From Phycisphaerae bacterium (GTDB lineage: Bacteria; Planctomycetota; Phycisphaerae; UBA1845), in assembly GCA_029260075.1 (NCBI GenBank), contig JAJDDY010000067.1, positions 1 through 64,000 of the forward strand: a stretch of 64,000 nt of DNA. Direction: 5' to 3'. The number at the start of each line of letters is the position of its first letter. Position 1 is the first letter of the stretch. The notes below the pieces were generated by a model. It was not told where the DNA came from, searched no databases, and saw only the letters and a program-made list of their open reading frames with translations. Below are positions 8,786 through 17,391 of this stretch, one piece after another. Both the position numbers and the translations under genes were made by a program.

Positions 8786-9604
8786 CTATTCGAGGTTCTT
8801 GCTGCATACGCAAGTAGTGCCACCGGTACACTTGCAACCACCGCCCCCACAATCCGAAGAGTCGGCGTCGCTCGAGCACCCACTTGAGGAATTACAGCAG
8901 CACGTAGAGCAATTGGTCGGACAGCATTCGTAGCCCTCCGATACTGGGACACCGGACGCTATCGTTCCCCCGAAGGGCGAACGCATCTTGATGCGAGCTA
9001 TCCGCTGTGCCTTGAGCAAGTGCAGCGACTGCCGGTACAAGAGCTTACCGTTCGTATCAATGTCCGAAGCAACGAACCGGGCGCCCACCAATCCTTCGCC
9101 GTCGAACACCAGCCAGACCACGCGGTCACCGAAGTCAAGCGTCATCACCGCTTCGAACGCGCCGTCGGACAGCTCGTTGGGATCGGTCAGCCGCGCCATG
9201 GAAAGGGTTAGATCGTCGGGATCGGCATCGGGATCGAAGCGCCCGTTGAGCACGCCAGCTACAGCGCCCATTCCTACCGTAGTGCTGCGCAGGTTCATGG
9301 CAACGCCGCCGCGGACCGTCTCAGCTATTGGCATGAGAAAGTTTTGGGCTTCTCCGATTGTAAGCACTTCATCGACGACGTTTGCACCCTCGGACAATTG
9401 AATGATCACATACGATTCGCGATTCTTGGCCGTCTGAAGGGAACGACCAGACAATGCCAAAGTCGTGTCACTTAGAACCATCTTGGCCGATACGATCGCT
9501 TCGGCGCCCTTGGCGAATCGCTCGTGTTCTCGCTGAGCCTGAACTGACGTGGAAAGGATGAGTGCGACGACCGAAGACAGGACAACTGACCGCGTCAGTG
9601 ACAT
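8786..9604 (-). CDS. Secreted protein with cysteine-rich tail, unknown function
   Basis: 272 residues. The N-terminus is a clear signal peptide (MSLTRSVVLSSVVALILS, cleavage probably after VQAQ). The body (residues about 25-225) is a mixed alpha/beta domain of no family I recognise, with TLDFGDRVVWLVFDGEG and repeated Asp/Asn patches. The last 45 residues hold 12 cysteines (from GYECCPTNCSTCCC to GGTTCVCSKNLE) among Ser, Gly and Asp, unlike the rest of the protein. In an exported protein this may be a disulfide knot or a metal-binding tail. It converges with tsaD, 24 bases away, and has no obvious operon partner. Confidence 0.75.
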   Translation of the reverse strand: MSLTRSVVLSSVVALILSTSVQAQREHERFAKGAEAIVSAKMVLSDTTLALSGRSLQTAKNRESYVIIQLSEGANVVDEVLTIGEAQNFLMPIAETVRGGVAMNLRSTTVGMGAVAGVLNGRFDPDADPDDLTLSMARLTDPNELSDGAFEAVMTLDFGDRVVWLVFDGEGLVGARFVASDIDTNGKLLYRQSLHLLKAQRIARIKMRSPFGGTIASGVPVSEGYECCPTNCSTCCCNSSSGCSSDADSSDCGGGGCKCTGGTTCVCSKNLE

Positions 9605-9879
9605 GATTCGACTCCTTTAGTTCGTATTGAAATGTTCGAGTCCCAAACGCTTTCGCAGTGTACAACCTGTTCATCGGGATGTGTACGCCGCCACGAGAAT
9701 AAAGTCAAGGTGAAAGGTGGGAAACTTCTGGCGCTCTTCGGATCAGAATCGTCCATGACGGGCCTGAAATGCGTCACCGCACGATATTGGCGCATTCCCG
9801 TCCTCTCTCGCTCTGTAACCGGGCATGCCCAAATACCCGGCGAAACTCGGGACGGGTGGGTCTGGAAACGACCCGCTAA

Positions 9880-10722
9880 TTACCCCGGAACGCGTCGGGC
9901 GGTAATCTCGAGAGTCGCGTCCACGATCGTCAGCGCGTTCGGTCTTGCACCAGTCGCGTCAAACCGAACCCTTACAGCCGGCGCGCCTTGCGGATGATAC
10001 TCCCACGGTCCCACGCGGACGATCGATCGATGCGTTCGACCTTCGCGCTCGATGGCCAGCCCGCGCTTGGCCACGAAGATTCTCAAACGCTCGTCCGGAG
10101 CGCCGCCGAACTTGTACACACCTTGGATGGCCGTGTGTTCTTCAGTTGGAACAGGTAGTCCCTTTTGGTCAATGTCCGCGTCGCCGAGCGATTCGAGATA
10201 TTCGACCGTGGACTTGGAGCTTCCTCCGCCGGCCTTGGCGTGGGCCAGTAGCGTGATGCCGTGCGGCCCGGCAAGTCGCTGGACGCCCGGATTGGCTTCG
10301 ATCATAGCGCGAACGGCATCGAGGTTGCCGAGCATGGCGAACGTGAAGATAGTGGGTCGGGCTCCGTGGTCCATGAGTACTTCGGCGATATCGCGCCGAC
10401 CAACGTGCGACGCAGCGCCGAGTGCCGACTCCCAGTCACCAAACCCCCAATCCCAACTCGCCTTGGCGAGCGCAGGACGTGCGGACACGATCTTGGTCAC
10501 TTTGTCGATGTTGAAATGCGAGAGACCAACGATGGCCCGAACGGCTAGTGAATCTTGCCTCGGGAATTCGTCGGGGACGCGGGTCGGGGATGAATTCTCA
10601 TCTTCGGCTGTCGCGCCGATTGCCGCCGCTCCACCAAACGAGCCGAACCCCAACATGCCGGCGGCTGTGCAGGCGACGGGCGCAGTACCAAAAAATTCTC
10701 GACGAGACAACGGATGGATCAT
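9880..10722 (-). CDS. Tat-exported ankyrin-repeat protein
   Basis: 280 residues. I place the start at the ATG at 10722 because AGAGGA lies just upstream and the product then begins MIHPLSRREFFGTAPVACTA, a twin-arginine signal (Arg7-Arg8, SRREFF). Longer readings from upstream add about 106 residues without family character. After the signal come three or so ankyrin-like repeats (VGRRDIAEVLMDHGARPTIF, GNLDAVRAMIEANPGVQRLA), which bind proteins rather than catalyse. The C-terminal ~90 residues form a beta-rich domain of unknown function. It probably acts folded in the periplasm. It is divergent from larB across a 412 bp gap. Confidence 0.8.
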   Translation of the reverse strand: MIHPLSRREFFGTAPVACTAAGMLGFGSFGGAAAIGATAEDENSSPTRVPDEFPRQDSLAVRAIVGLSHFNIDKVTKIVSARPALAKASWDWGFGDWESALGAASHVGRRDIAEVLMDHGARPTIFTFAMLGNLDAVRAMIEANPGVQRLAGPHGITLLAHAKAGGGSSKSTVEYLESLGDADIDQKGLPVPTEEHTAIQGVYKFGGAPDERLRIFVAKRGLAIEREGRTHRSIVRVGPWEYHPQGAPAVRVRFDATGARPNALTIVDATLEITARRVPG

Positions 10723-11134
10723 GTTGCTTGTCCTCTCACTTAACAAACGGGCGACTAGCCCGCAGTCCTCCACGACCCTTGTGGCCACGAAACCTGACGA
10801 GCGCATCGCGTTGCACGTTCTGCCCAATCCGGAACCCACGACACGAGTCAGCGCATACCCATGTACGACCATCGACAAGACAATGTTCCGAAAGTTATCT
10901 AAGAACTTGCGAGAGACTTCGCCAGCGACCGGCACATCGAAGCACGGCGCCCTGTTCTCGGTCGACTCTGTTTCGGAACATGTTGTGAACGCACGAGGAG
11001 CCACGATCTGTCCGACAGGGCCCAAGTCGTCTTGGTGCACCTATGCGCCAGCCAGTACCTGACCAGACTGCGGAGGTCGTCGCCGATTCGTCGAGGTTTG
11101 CCCGACCGTTTCGGGCGTTGTAAACTCTGGTGCC
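10723..11134. other. Divergent intergenic stretch, nothing recognised
   Basis: This stretch lies between the ankyrin gene and larB, which diverge, so promoters for both should be here. I see the AGAGGA ribosome site of the ankyrin gene at its left edge and no palindromic repeat of families A-F. No RNA gene or riboswitch was recognised. Confidence 0.5.
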
Positions 11135-11974
11135 ATGAATGAGACAGCCCTTCGAGAATTACTCGACTCGCTACGCACCGGCGCGTGCTCGGTTGACGCC
11201 GCCGTGGCGAGATTGCGATCGCTGCCGTTTGAGGATATCGGATTCGCCAAGGTCGATCACCACCGCGCCATTCGATGCGGATTCCCCGAAGCAATCTACT
11301 GCGAAGGCAAGACGATCGAACAAGTTACGGCCATCTTCTCGCGCTGCGCCGCTATCGGTGGCAACGTGCTCGCCACCCGCGCCTCTGAGGCCATGTTTCA
11401 ATCCGTAGCGGCCGGGTTCGACAACGCCAGGTACAACCGGGCGGCGCGCACCATCGTCTTGCGCCAGCAGGAACCCGTCTTGTCCGAGTCGACCGTCGCC
11501 ATCATCAGCGCCGGAACCAGTGACATGCCCGTGGCAGAGGAAGCCCGCGAGACGTGCGAAATCATGGACCAGCGAACGGCTACGTACTACGACGTGGGTG
11601 TAGCCGGCATCCACCGCCTATTGGCCCACGCTGAGGCGCTGAACGAATCCGGCGTGGCGGTTGTGGTGGCCGGTATGGAAGGCGCCCTGGCGAGCGTGGT
11701 CGGGGGGTTGGTACAGTGTCCGGTGATCGCCGTGCCCACCAGCGTGGGTTACGGCGCGAGCTTTCACGGGCTGGCCGCTCTTCTTGGCATGCTCAACAGT
11801 TGTTCCGCCGGTGTGACCGTCGTCAACATCGACAACGGTTTCGGCGCCGGACACACCGCCGCTTTGATCAATCGTCGTTTGGTGTGTAGTAACAAGAAGT
11901 CCGCCGCGCCGCCTATCCATGGAACAGACCCTGCGCTGAGTGGCCTCGCGCCCCGCGCAGAAGGAGCATCCTAA
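11135..11974 (+). CDS. larB: LarB, nickel pincer cofactor biosynthesis carboxylase
   Basis: 279 residues, similar to the usual ~250 plus an extra C-terminal tail. LarB carboxylates and hydrolyses nicotinic acid adenine dinucleotide to the dicarboxylate precursor of the nickel-pincer cofactor of lactate racemase-type enzymes. The second half carries the PurE/AIR-carboxylase-like fold: SAGTSDMPVAEEA, YDVGVAGIHRLL, VVVAGMEGALASVVGGL, VPTSVGYGASF and NIDNGFGAG. larC and larE are not in the window. It overlaps or abuts nnrD, which is also on the plus strand, and an AAGGAG sequence in its 3' end serves the next gene. Confidence 0.92.
   Translation: MNETALRELLDSLRTGACSVDAAVARLRSLPFEDIGFAKVDHHRAIRCGFPEAIYCEGKTIEQVTAIFSRCAAIGGNVLATRASEAMFQSVAAGFDNARYNRAARTIVLRQQEPVLSESTVAIISAGTSDMPVAEEARETCEIMDQRTATYYDVGVAGIHRLLAHAEALNESGVAVVVAGMEGALASVVGGLVQCPVIAVPTSVGYGASFHGLAALLGMLNSCSAGVTVVNIDNGFGAGHTAALINRRLVCSNKKSAAPPIHGTDPALSGLAPRAEGAS
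11961..11966 (+). promoter_or_regulatory. Ribosome binding site that argues for an ATC start of nnrD
   Basis: AAGGAG inside the 3' end of larB, 7 bases before an in-frame ATC at 11974. The ATC overlaps the larB stop as TAATC, where TAATG would be normal. No ATG, GTG or TTG lies at a suitable distance in the nnrD frame; the next start-like codon, GTG at 12049, has no such site. Confidence 0.55.
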
Positions 11975-12858
11975 TCGCCCTCGATCCAGTCATCACGCGA
12001 GAGATCGGCGAACTGCCTCGGCGCAGTGACGACGCCCACAAGGGCGACGTGGGGCGTGTCGTTGTGGCCGGCGGCTGTGCTGACGAAACGATGATGATCG
12101 GCGCGCCGGCGCTGGCGGGCAATGCGGCGCTGTGCAGCGGCGCGGGTCTTGTTCAACTGCTCGTGCCCGAACCGCTACGCACCGCCGTCGGCGTGCTGGC
12201 GCCTTGCGCGACCATCCGAACGCTTCCGACGTCAACTGGCGAACTGATCGACGCCATCACGGCGTTCAGTGCGAAGGTTCTCGTGGTCGGTCCGGGGCTC
12301 GGGAAATCCATCGCGCCCGACGTGGTGGTCGAGTTGATCGCCCGGTTCCCCGGCGCTGTCGTCGTGGATGCTGACGGTCTCAACGCCGTGTCGCAGGCGT
12401 CGTCGTACGACGTGCCCGACCCCCAGCGGGTTACTATGACGCCGCACGTCGGCGAGTTGAAACGGCTGCTCGATGCGCGCGGCGTGACCTATGATCTCGA
12501 CACCTCTGCCGAATCCCGTCACGCCGCAGCCTGTGCACTGGTTGAAGCCTACGGATGCGTGGCGGTGCTCAAGGGACACGGCACGGTGGTTACCAATGGC
12601 GATCGTCTTTACGTCAACCAAACGGGCAACTCGGGGATGGCGACCGGCGGCATGGGCGATGTGCTTTCCGGCGTTATCGCGGCCCTAAACGGCCAAGACA
12701 TGGCCCCTCTGGAAGCGGCGATCCTCGGCGTATATCTTCACGGTCTCGCGGGCGATTTTGCGGCTGAAGAGTTGGGCCGCTGGTCCATGACCGCGACCGA
12801 CCTGCTGGAGTATCTCCCCGAGGCGTTCTGCGAATACGACATTTCAGAATCGTCGTAG
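11974..12858 (+). CDS. nnrD: ADP-dependent NAD(P)H-hydrate dehydratase
   Basis: About 294 residues from an ATC codon, or 269 from the GTG at 12049. It repairs hydrated NAD(P)H in the cytoplasm, using ADP. Family motifs: KGDVGRVVVAGG at the N-terminus, VVVDADGLNAVS, TPHVGELKRLL, VLKGHGTVVTNG and GNSGMATGGMGDVLSGVIAAL. The conserved DAHKGDVGR segment lies before the GTG, so translation must begin further upstream; the only well-placed candidate is ATC with a good AAGGAG. The usual fused epimerase domain (NnrE) is absent, so this is the stand-alone dehydratase form. Translation is likely coupled to larB. Confidence 0.92.
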   Translation: MALDPVITREIGELPRRSDDAHKGDVGRVVVAGGCADETMMIGAPALAGNAALCSGAGLVQLLVPEPLRTAVGVLAPCATIRTLPTSTGELIDAITAFSAKVLVVGPGLGKSIAPDVVVELIARFPGAVVVDADGLNAVSQASSYDVPDPQRVTMTPHVGELKRLLDARGVTYDLDTSAESRHAAACALVEAYGCVAVLKGHGTVVTNGDRLYVNQTGNSGMATGGMGDVLSGVIAALNGQDMAPLEAAILGVYLHGLAGDFAAEELGRWSMTATDLLEYLPEAFCEYDISESS

Positions 12859-12905
12859 CGCTCCACCGTTGGACCCTGGTGCGACCGTGCGTGCGCATCG
12901 CGCCC

Positions 12906-13048
12906 CTAGAACGTGTGTGAGAAGATGCGTTAGACGGTTTGCGACGAACCGAGCCGCGCCCGTTAGGAAGCAGTTTTCGCCAGCGAGCCAGGATCGCTTC
13001 CTAACGGGTGCGGCTCGGAAAGGGGGCTTCTCACACACACGCTCTAAG
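12906..13048. mobile_element. Family A element with outer inverted repeats (MITE-like)
   Basis: About 143 bp. Outer ends are TAGAACGTGTGTGAGAAG on the left (12907-12924) and CTTCTCACACACACGCTCTA on the right (13027-13046), inverted repeats with few mismatches. Inside is the family A palindrome, CCGAGCCGCGCCCGTTAGG to CCTAACGGGTGCGGCTCGG (12949-13018). There is no coding capacity. The build fits a small non-autonomous element, and the inner hairpin could also end transcription of nnrD. Confidence 0.7.
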
Positions 13049-13568
13049 CCATGAGTCCGCCAACCACCCGATGCGTCCACGGTGTGCGACGCCGAGGTCT
13101 GGTTAAGTCACCGCGCGGACAGCGTAACCGGACTTGCCCCAACGGTTTTTCTGAGCTTGCGTATCGGCCGATAATATTATCCCCCTTCTCGCTCGCCGCT
13201 CGAAAGCTATTGAGACGACTGCGCCTCGCAGGCGATCACACTATTGTGCGGACCATTACGATGGTCGAGAACGGACACCACGTCCAATACCGGTGGTGAG
13301 GTTGAATTCACTGCACCGGCCAGACATAATGGTTGTGACCTATTGGGGGATGTTGCTCAGACCATCTGATGCGACGCACTGGCAGGGGTCTTCGTGTACT
13401 TGGTCCGCCGGCATGACACGGGGTCCGCGCCAAGAGGGGACCGGGGAAAACATGATCACGCATTGAAGGCCGTGGCCACTTTGTAGACGAACTGCGATTC
13501 GTGCCTGCGCGGAGTGTGCAAACGCGGCAAGAAATCAGTCAGACGCGGCTTAGGAAGGGTTGCGACGA

Positions 13569-13640
13569 ACCGAGCCGCGCCCGTAAGGAAGCGGTCTTTG
13601 GCACTTGAAACCGGACCGCGTCCTGACGGGTGCGGCTCTG
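13569..13640. repeat. Family A palindrome
   Basis: Inverted repeat ACCGAGCCGCGCCCGTAAGG and CCTGACGGGTGCGGCTCTG with a loop of about 34 bases, about 100 bp upstream of the metalloprotease gene. Outer ends like those of the 12906 element are only partly preserved. Confidence 0.8.
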
Positions 13641-13745
13641 AAAGAGACCTGCTTAACACGTTCTCAGACGCTGCGCGGCCGGTTGATCGTCGATGGGGGT
13701 TGTTGACGTAGCATGCGTTGACGCGTGGGGATTTAGGTAACGACA

Positions 13746-15854
13746 ATGAAGCGAAGTGTAAGAAATCATTATCGACGTGCAGCCTTTGCGGCGGCGCTGG
13801 CCGTTGCTATTGGCGGCGTGTTGTCGAGCGCAGCCCTCGCCGCGCGCCCGCCAAGGTCGACCACGCGTCGAGGCGTATCGCCAACGGCCCTGCGCCCATC
13901 GGCTGCACAACTTGCCGAAGAGATAGCCACTACACTGAACGTGGCGTCCGCATCACTGACGATGCTGCCGATTCGTCAAACGCCGGCCGGCGTCGTGACG
14001 ACCGACGTCATGCTCGACGGACAAGTTCGATCGCTTTCCCTGCATCGTCACTCGGTGCGGGCGGCCGGCTTTCAGCTATTGGTACAAGGTGACGACGGTT
14101 CGCTTGTCGCGGTCGCTCCCGGTCCCGTCAGCACACTACGCGGCGAAATCGACGGTTTGCCAGGAAGTGTCGTCGCGGCGTCACTCACGAACGAAGGCCT
14201 CCGCGCCAAAATCGTACTGCCGGACGACACAACTTATTGGGTAGAACCGTCGGCCGGCCGGATCGCATCCGCTCGCGCCGGCGAACACCTCGTCTACCGA
14301 GGCGACAACGTCATGCCCAGCGGCGGAACGTGCGCCATGGCCACCGCCGCCGTGGACAACGGCGCGATCGCCACCACCTCCGGAACGTCCGGAACCGTGT
14401 CGGCTGCCGGCGGATTGTTTCTGGCGGAACTTCTGATCGACACCGATTACGAATTCTTCCTCAGCTCATCCAGTGATGCACAAACCGTGGTTGATCGCAT
14501 CGAATCCATCATCAACGGCGTCAACGTGCAGTTCGAGCGAGACGTGGCCATCAGGCACGTTATTACGAGAATCGTCGTGCGCTCTTCACCCAACGATCCG
14601 TACGCGGACATCCCGAGTGATGCGGATGCGTTGCTATCCAAGTTTCAAGACGTATGGCGATTCAGCTCAGAACGACGTGACCTTGCTCAGCTATTCACTG
14701 GACGACAGTTGGCCGGTTCCACGATCGGTATCGCGTTCGTCGGTTTTGTCTGCTCGTCGGGTTTCGGTTATAGCCTGGTCGAGGGCAACTGTAGTTCGTG
14801 CTCCACTGTGGCCTGCCGGACCGACCTGTCGGCGCATGAACTCGGGCACAACTGGGATGCGATACATTGTGGCGACGCAGGGCCGGGCGATCCCAGCCCG
14901 TGCAGTCCATCGTGCCCCGGGTTTACGATGAATTGTTCCCTCCAATGCGCGAACCAGTTTCACTCATTGCTCACGGTCCCGGATATCATCACCGAACGCG
15001 ACTTGAAGGCGCCTATTTGTCTCGATCAAGGCGACGAATTGATCCGATTGATTCTGGCCGTCGACCCGCCGGGCACCACATCCATCAACGAGGGTGACTC
15101 AGTACAGTTTGCCGCTACGGCGAACTTTCGATTCGGCGCCGATCAAGATGTAACCACACTCGCCACTTGGTCAGTAGACCGCCCGCAGGCCGGTTCGATT
15201 GACACAGTCGGTCTGTTCACTGCGTTCGACGTCGTCGGCGACACGTGCATCACCATCTCCGCCACGTACACTTCGGAAGGCATCCAGCGGACCAATACGA
15301 GAACGATTATCATCGTCGACCTGGACCAAGCCCGTGCGTTCGTTCAGTCCGACCCAACCGACGGCGCCATCGACGCCCGGCAACCGAGTGATCCGAACGG
15401 TCGGAACACGGCCGGTTGGCGATTCCTCGACCTAATGTACAACGGCGACGTGTGCATGTTGACAGCCGCCGATTTCGTTTCGACGGAGTTGGGCGATGAC
15501 GGAATCGCCCCGTTGGTCGTGAATCTTCAGAACGTGGGCGATCGCGCCATACGTCTCGTGCTGTTGAGCACGGCTGACGCTTGTGCGTGGACCACGGTAA
15601 CCGACACGACGATCGGAGCGTCGATTGCGTTTGCTGTTTTGGCTGGTGATGTAGACGGTGACGGCATCGCGGACACGGCGGATGTGGTCCGACTGATCGA
15701 CTCGTTGATCGGTTCGGGCGCCGCACTGCCAGTTTGGTCGACGGACATTGATCGCTCTGACCTGACCGCACCGCCCGACATTCTTCGACTTATCGACCTG
15801 CACAACGGCGCCGGCGTGTATGAAGTCTGCCCCGGTCGCCAACTGCCGCCGTAG
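13746..15854 (+). CDS. Secreted metzincin-like metalloprotease with dockerin-like tail
   Basis: 702 residues. A signal peptide covers about residues 1-36. A propeptide-like region follows to about 210. The catalytic domain carries HELGHNWDAIH (His364, Glu365, His368, His374), the metzincin HExxHxxGxxH zinc motif with Asp in the Gly position, and a likely Met-turn in CPGFTMNC. Next is an immunoglobulin-like or Big-type beta domain (ILAVDPPGTTSINEGDSVQF, about 438-530). The C-terminus, from VLAGDVDGDGIADTADVVRL, has dockerin-type calcium loops, a common tail on planctomycete secreted proteins that may anchor or sort them. It likely digests external protein. Many cysteines near the active site suggest disulfides. 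Confidence 0.85.
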   Translation: MKRSVRNHYRRAAFAAALAVAIGGVLSSAALAARPPRSTTRRGVSPTALRPSAAQLAEEIATTLNVASASLTMLPIRQTPAGVVTTDVMLDGQVRSLSLHRHSVRAAGFQLLVQGDDGSLVAVAPGPVSTLRGEIDGLPGSVVAASLTNEGLRAKIVLPDDTTYWVEPSAGRIASARAGEHLVYRGDNVMPSGGTCAMATAAVDNGAIATTSGTSGTVSAAGGLFLAELLIDTDYEFFLSSSSDAQTVVDRIESIINGVNVQFERDVAIRHVITRIVVRSSPNDPYADIPSDADALLSKFQDVWRFSSERRDLAQLFTGRQLAGSTIGIAFVGFVCSSGFGYSLVEGNCSSCSTVACRTDLSAHELGHNWDAIHCGDAGPGDPSPCSPSCPGFTMNCSLQCANQFHSLLTVPDIITERDLKAPICLDQGDELIRLILAVDPPGTTSINEGDSVQFAATANFRFGADQDVTTLATWSVDRPQAGSIDTVGLFTAFDVVGDTCITISATYTSEGIQRTNTRTIIIVDLDQARAFVQSDPTDGAIDARQPSDPNGRNTAGWRFLDLMYNGDVCMLTAADFVSTELGDDGIAPLVVNLQNVGDRAIRLVLLSTADACAWTTVTDTTIGASIAFAVLAGDVDGDGIADTADVVRLIDSLIGSGAALPVWSTDIDRSDLTAPPDILRLIDLHNGAGVYEVCPGRQLPP

Positions 15855-15871
15855 CGGATATGCATCGACAC

Positions 15872-15910
15872 CGGATTCGACTCCCCCCGCCTCTGAAGAG
15901 ATGGGCCACC
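15872..15910. repeat. Family C repeat
   Basis: GGATTCGACTCCCCCCGCCT followed by CTGAAGAGATGGGCCACC, between the convergent metalloprotease and TauE genes. Confidence 0.75.
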
Positions 15911-15949
15911 TTGTACGCGGGCCGGGTGCCATGTTTACTGGTCGCGGAA

Positions 15950-16735
15950 CTAACCGACGGCCGCGCCTGTCCAGAACGGCATGTTCATCAGTCCGTCGAC
16001 CACAAGCACCTTGAGCCCCGCAAGAATCAACGCGACGCGAAAGGCGATGCGAAACTGCGACTCACTCACGCGTTGTTGCAGTCGCTTGCCGATGAGTGTG
16101 CCGGGAATGACCACGACGATCATAATCGCAGCCAGCAGCCCGAGCTTGGAAAGATCGAGCTGTCGCATCAGAATGAACGCCGGGATTTTGAAGACGTGAA
16201 TCGATAGTTGGCAGACAGCCTTCGTCGCGATGAGTCGCTCTTTCGTAAAATCTCGACGGGCGAAGAGCGGCGCGATCAACGGCCCCACCGCCCCCACCGT
16301 AAGCGCCGCGACGCCGGCGACCAATCCCATCAGCGGAAAGTCCCACCACGTGCCGGTCTTGTGGCCGTTCGCTCCACCCCTCGGTATGAACGTCGAAGAT
16401 ACGATATAGCAACCAATGAGCGTCTTAAGGTAGGGCTCGCTGCCGCCCATCTGTCCCAACGACCACAAGAGCAAGAGGCCGATGGTCGCGCCGGGTACCA
16501 CGCCGAAGAGAAAGCGAACGAACGCACTGCGGTCGATGTGCCGCGCGAACGCCATCACACGTGTGCCGTTGCTTGCGATCTGCACCGCAGCGTGCGTCGG
16601 TATGGACTCGGCGTGCGTGAGAAAACACATCATCACGGCAAGCAGCATCACACCGCCGGCCATGCCCAAAATCGCGGATATGATGGACGTAATGAGCGCA
16701 ACAATCGCGAGTGTGCCGAGCACCCATGCGCTCAT
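15950..16735 (-). CDS. TauE/SafE-family membrane permease
   Basis: 261 residues with about eight hydrophobic segments, the usual build of the TauE/SafE (DUF81) family of inner-membrane anion or sulfur-compound exporters. The repeated half-motif is visible at the start (ISAILGMAGGVMLLAVMM) and in the second half (VAGVAALTVGAVGPLIAPLF). The start at 16735 was chosen because its ATG overlaps the TGA of the phosphopantetheinyl transferase gene (ATGA), which implies translational coupling with the lipid operon. Its substrate is unknown; a link to export of an operon product or to sulfur supply for carrier proteins would be inference. Last gene of the operon. Confidence 0.85.
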   Translation of the reverse strand: MSAWVLGTLAIVALITSIISAILGMAGGVMLLAVMMCFLTHAESIPTHAAVQIASNGTRVMAFARHIDRSAFVRFLFGVVPGATIGLLLLWSLGQMGGSEPYLKTLIGCYIVSSTFIPRGGANGHKTGTWWDFPLMGLVAGVAALTVGAVGPLIAPLFARRDFTKERLIATKAVCQLSIHVFKIPAFILMRQLDLSKLGLLAAIMIVVVIPGTLIGKRLQQRVSESQFRIAFRVALILAGLKVLVVDGLMNMPFWTGAAVG

Positions 16736-17391
16736 CGGGCGTTGCCCCCACAACTGGAATGCGAATCTAAAGGGCCATCAAGATGGCACCAGTCGATATC
16801 GAGCGGCTGAATCGTTTCGTCGGGTTCGTCGACACAGGTTGCACATGCCCCGGTCTCCGCCTGAATGGCCAGCGCGGTGACGTGGTCTTCGTGGTGATGG
16901 TGTTCAACCATCCATCGTGCGCCCTCATAAATAAGTGCCATTCGAGCGGCACTTATTATCTCGACAAGTCGGCATGAAGAAAACCCGGCAATACCCACGC
17001 CGTTCGCTTTCAATGTGGCTTCCTTGGCCGTCCAAAGTCGATAGAACGCGGGCCACGACTGACTGCCCACGAGGTTCCATTCCTCAACACCCGCCAGCTT
17101 GTCGTGGAGTCGATGCGGTCGCGGTTCGATCTTTTCAATGTCGATACCGACAGGTTTGCAGGCGATGACTGCGGCTGCGAAATCACGCTTGTGTGAAAGT
17201 GACCAGTGGAATCCGCAATTGGGCATAGGTACTTCGGTCTCAGACTTGCACCACCCCTCGGCGGGTGCGCCGCAGAGACTGGCGCAGTGTCGAAGCGCAG
17301 TACGCGCGGCGATTCGTTGATGTTGCACTTGGGCCGGTGTGCGTGGCGGCGCTTCGCTCGGAACGGCCACGATAACCGGACGCAGGATCAT
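16732..17391 (-). CDS. Sfp-type 4'-phosphopantetheinyl transferase
   Basis: 219 residues. It should attach phosphopantetheine from CoA to the serine of carrier proteins. Motifs: HWSLSHKRD near residue 65, VGIDIEKIEP (magnesium-binding Asp and Glu) and FYRLWTAKEATLKANGVG, the conserved WxxKEAxxK helix. The size fits the Sfp group rather than the short AcpS type, suggesting it serves a dedicated carrier, presumably the ACP encoded five genes upstream. The ATG at 17391 overlaps the FabI TGA (ATGA); a longer reading from 17463 would run back into the FabI gene. The C-terminal 40 residues hold cysteines and acidic residues of no known role. Confidence 0.88.
   Translation of the reverse strand: MILRPVIVAVPSEAPPRTPAQVQHQRIAARTALRHCASLCGAPAEGWCKSETEVPMPNCGFHWSLSHKRDFAAAVIACKPVGIDIEKIEPRPHRLHDKLAGVEEWNLVGSQSWPAFYRLWTAKEATLKANGVGIAGFSSCRLVEIISAARMALIYEGARWMVEHHHHEDHVTALAIQAETGACATCVDEPDETIQPLDIDWCHLDGPLDSHSSCGGNAR

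Larger units (their letters stand above)
12859..13745. other. Long intergenic stretch with two family A elements
   Basis: 887 bases without a gene. It contains the full A element at 12906-13048 and a second A palindrome at 13569-13640, listed separately. Between them, 13060-13500, I see no repeat, RNA or coding signature; short open frames there lack family features. The promoter of the metalloprotease gene must lie close to 13745, but no boxes were convincing. Confidence 0.6.

Noticed and set aside
9880-11040. Longer ankyrin protein starting at 11040
   Set aside because: The Tat signal and AGAGGA support a start at 10722; the extra 106 residues lack family character.
13051-13299. Small plus-strand open frame in the long gap
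   Set aside because: No ribosome site, no recognisable domain and odd composition.
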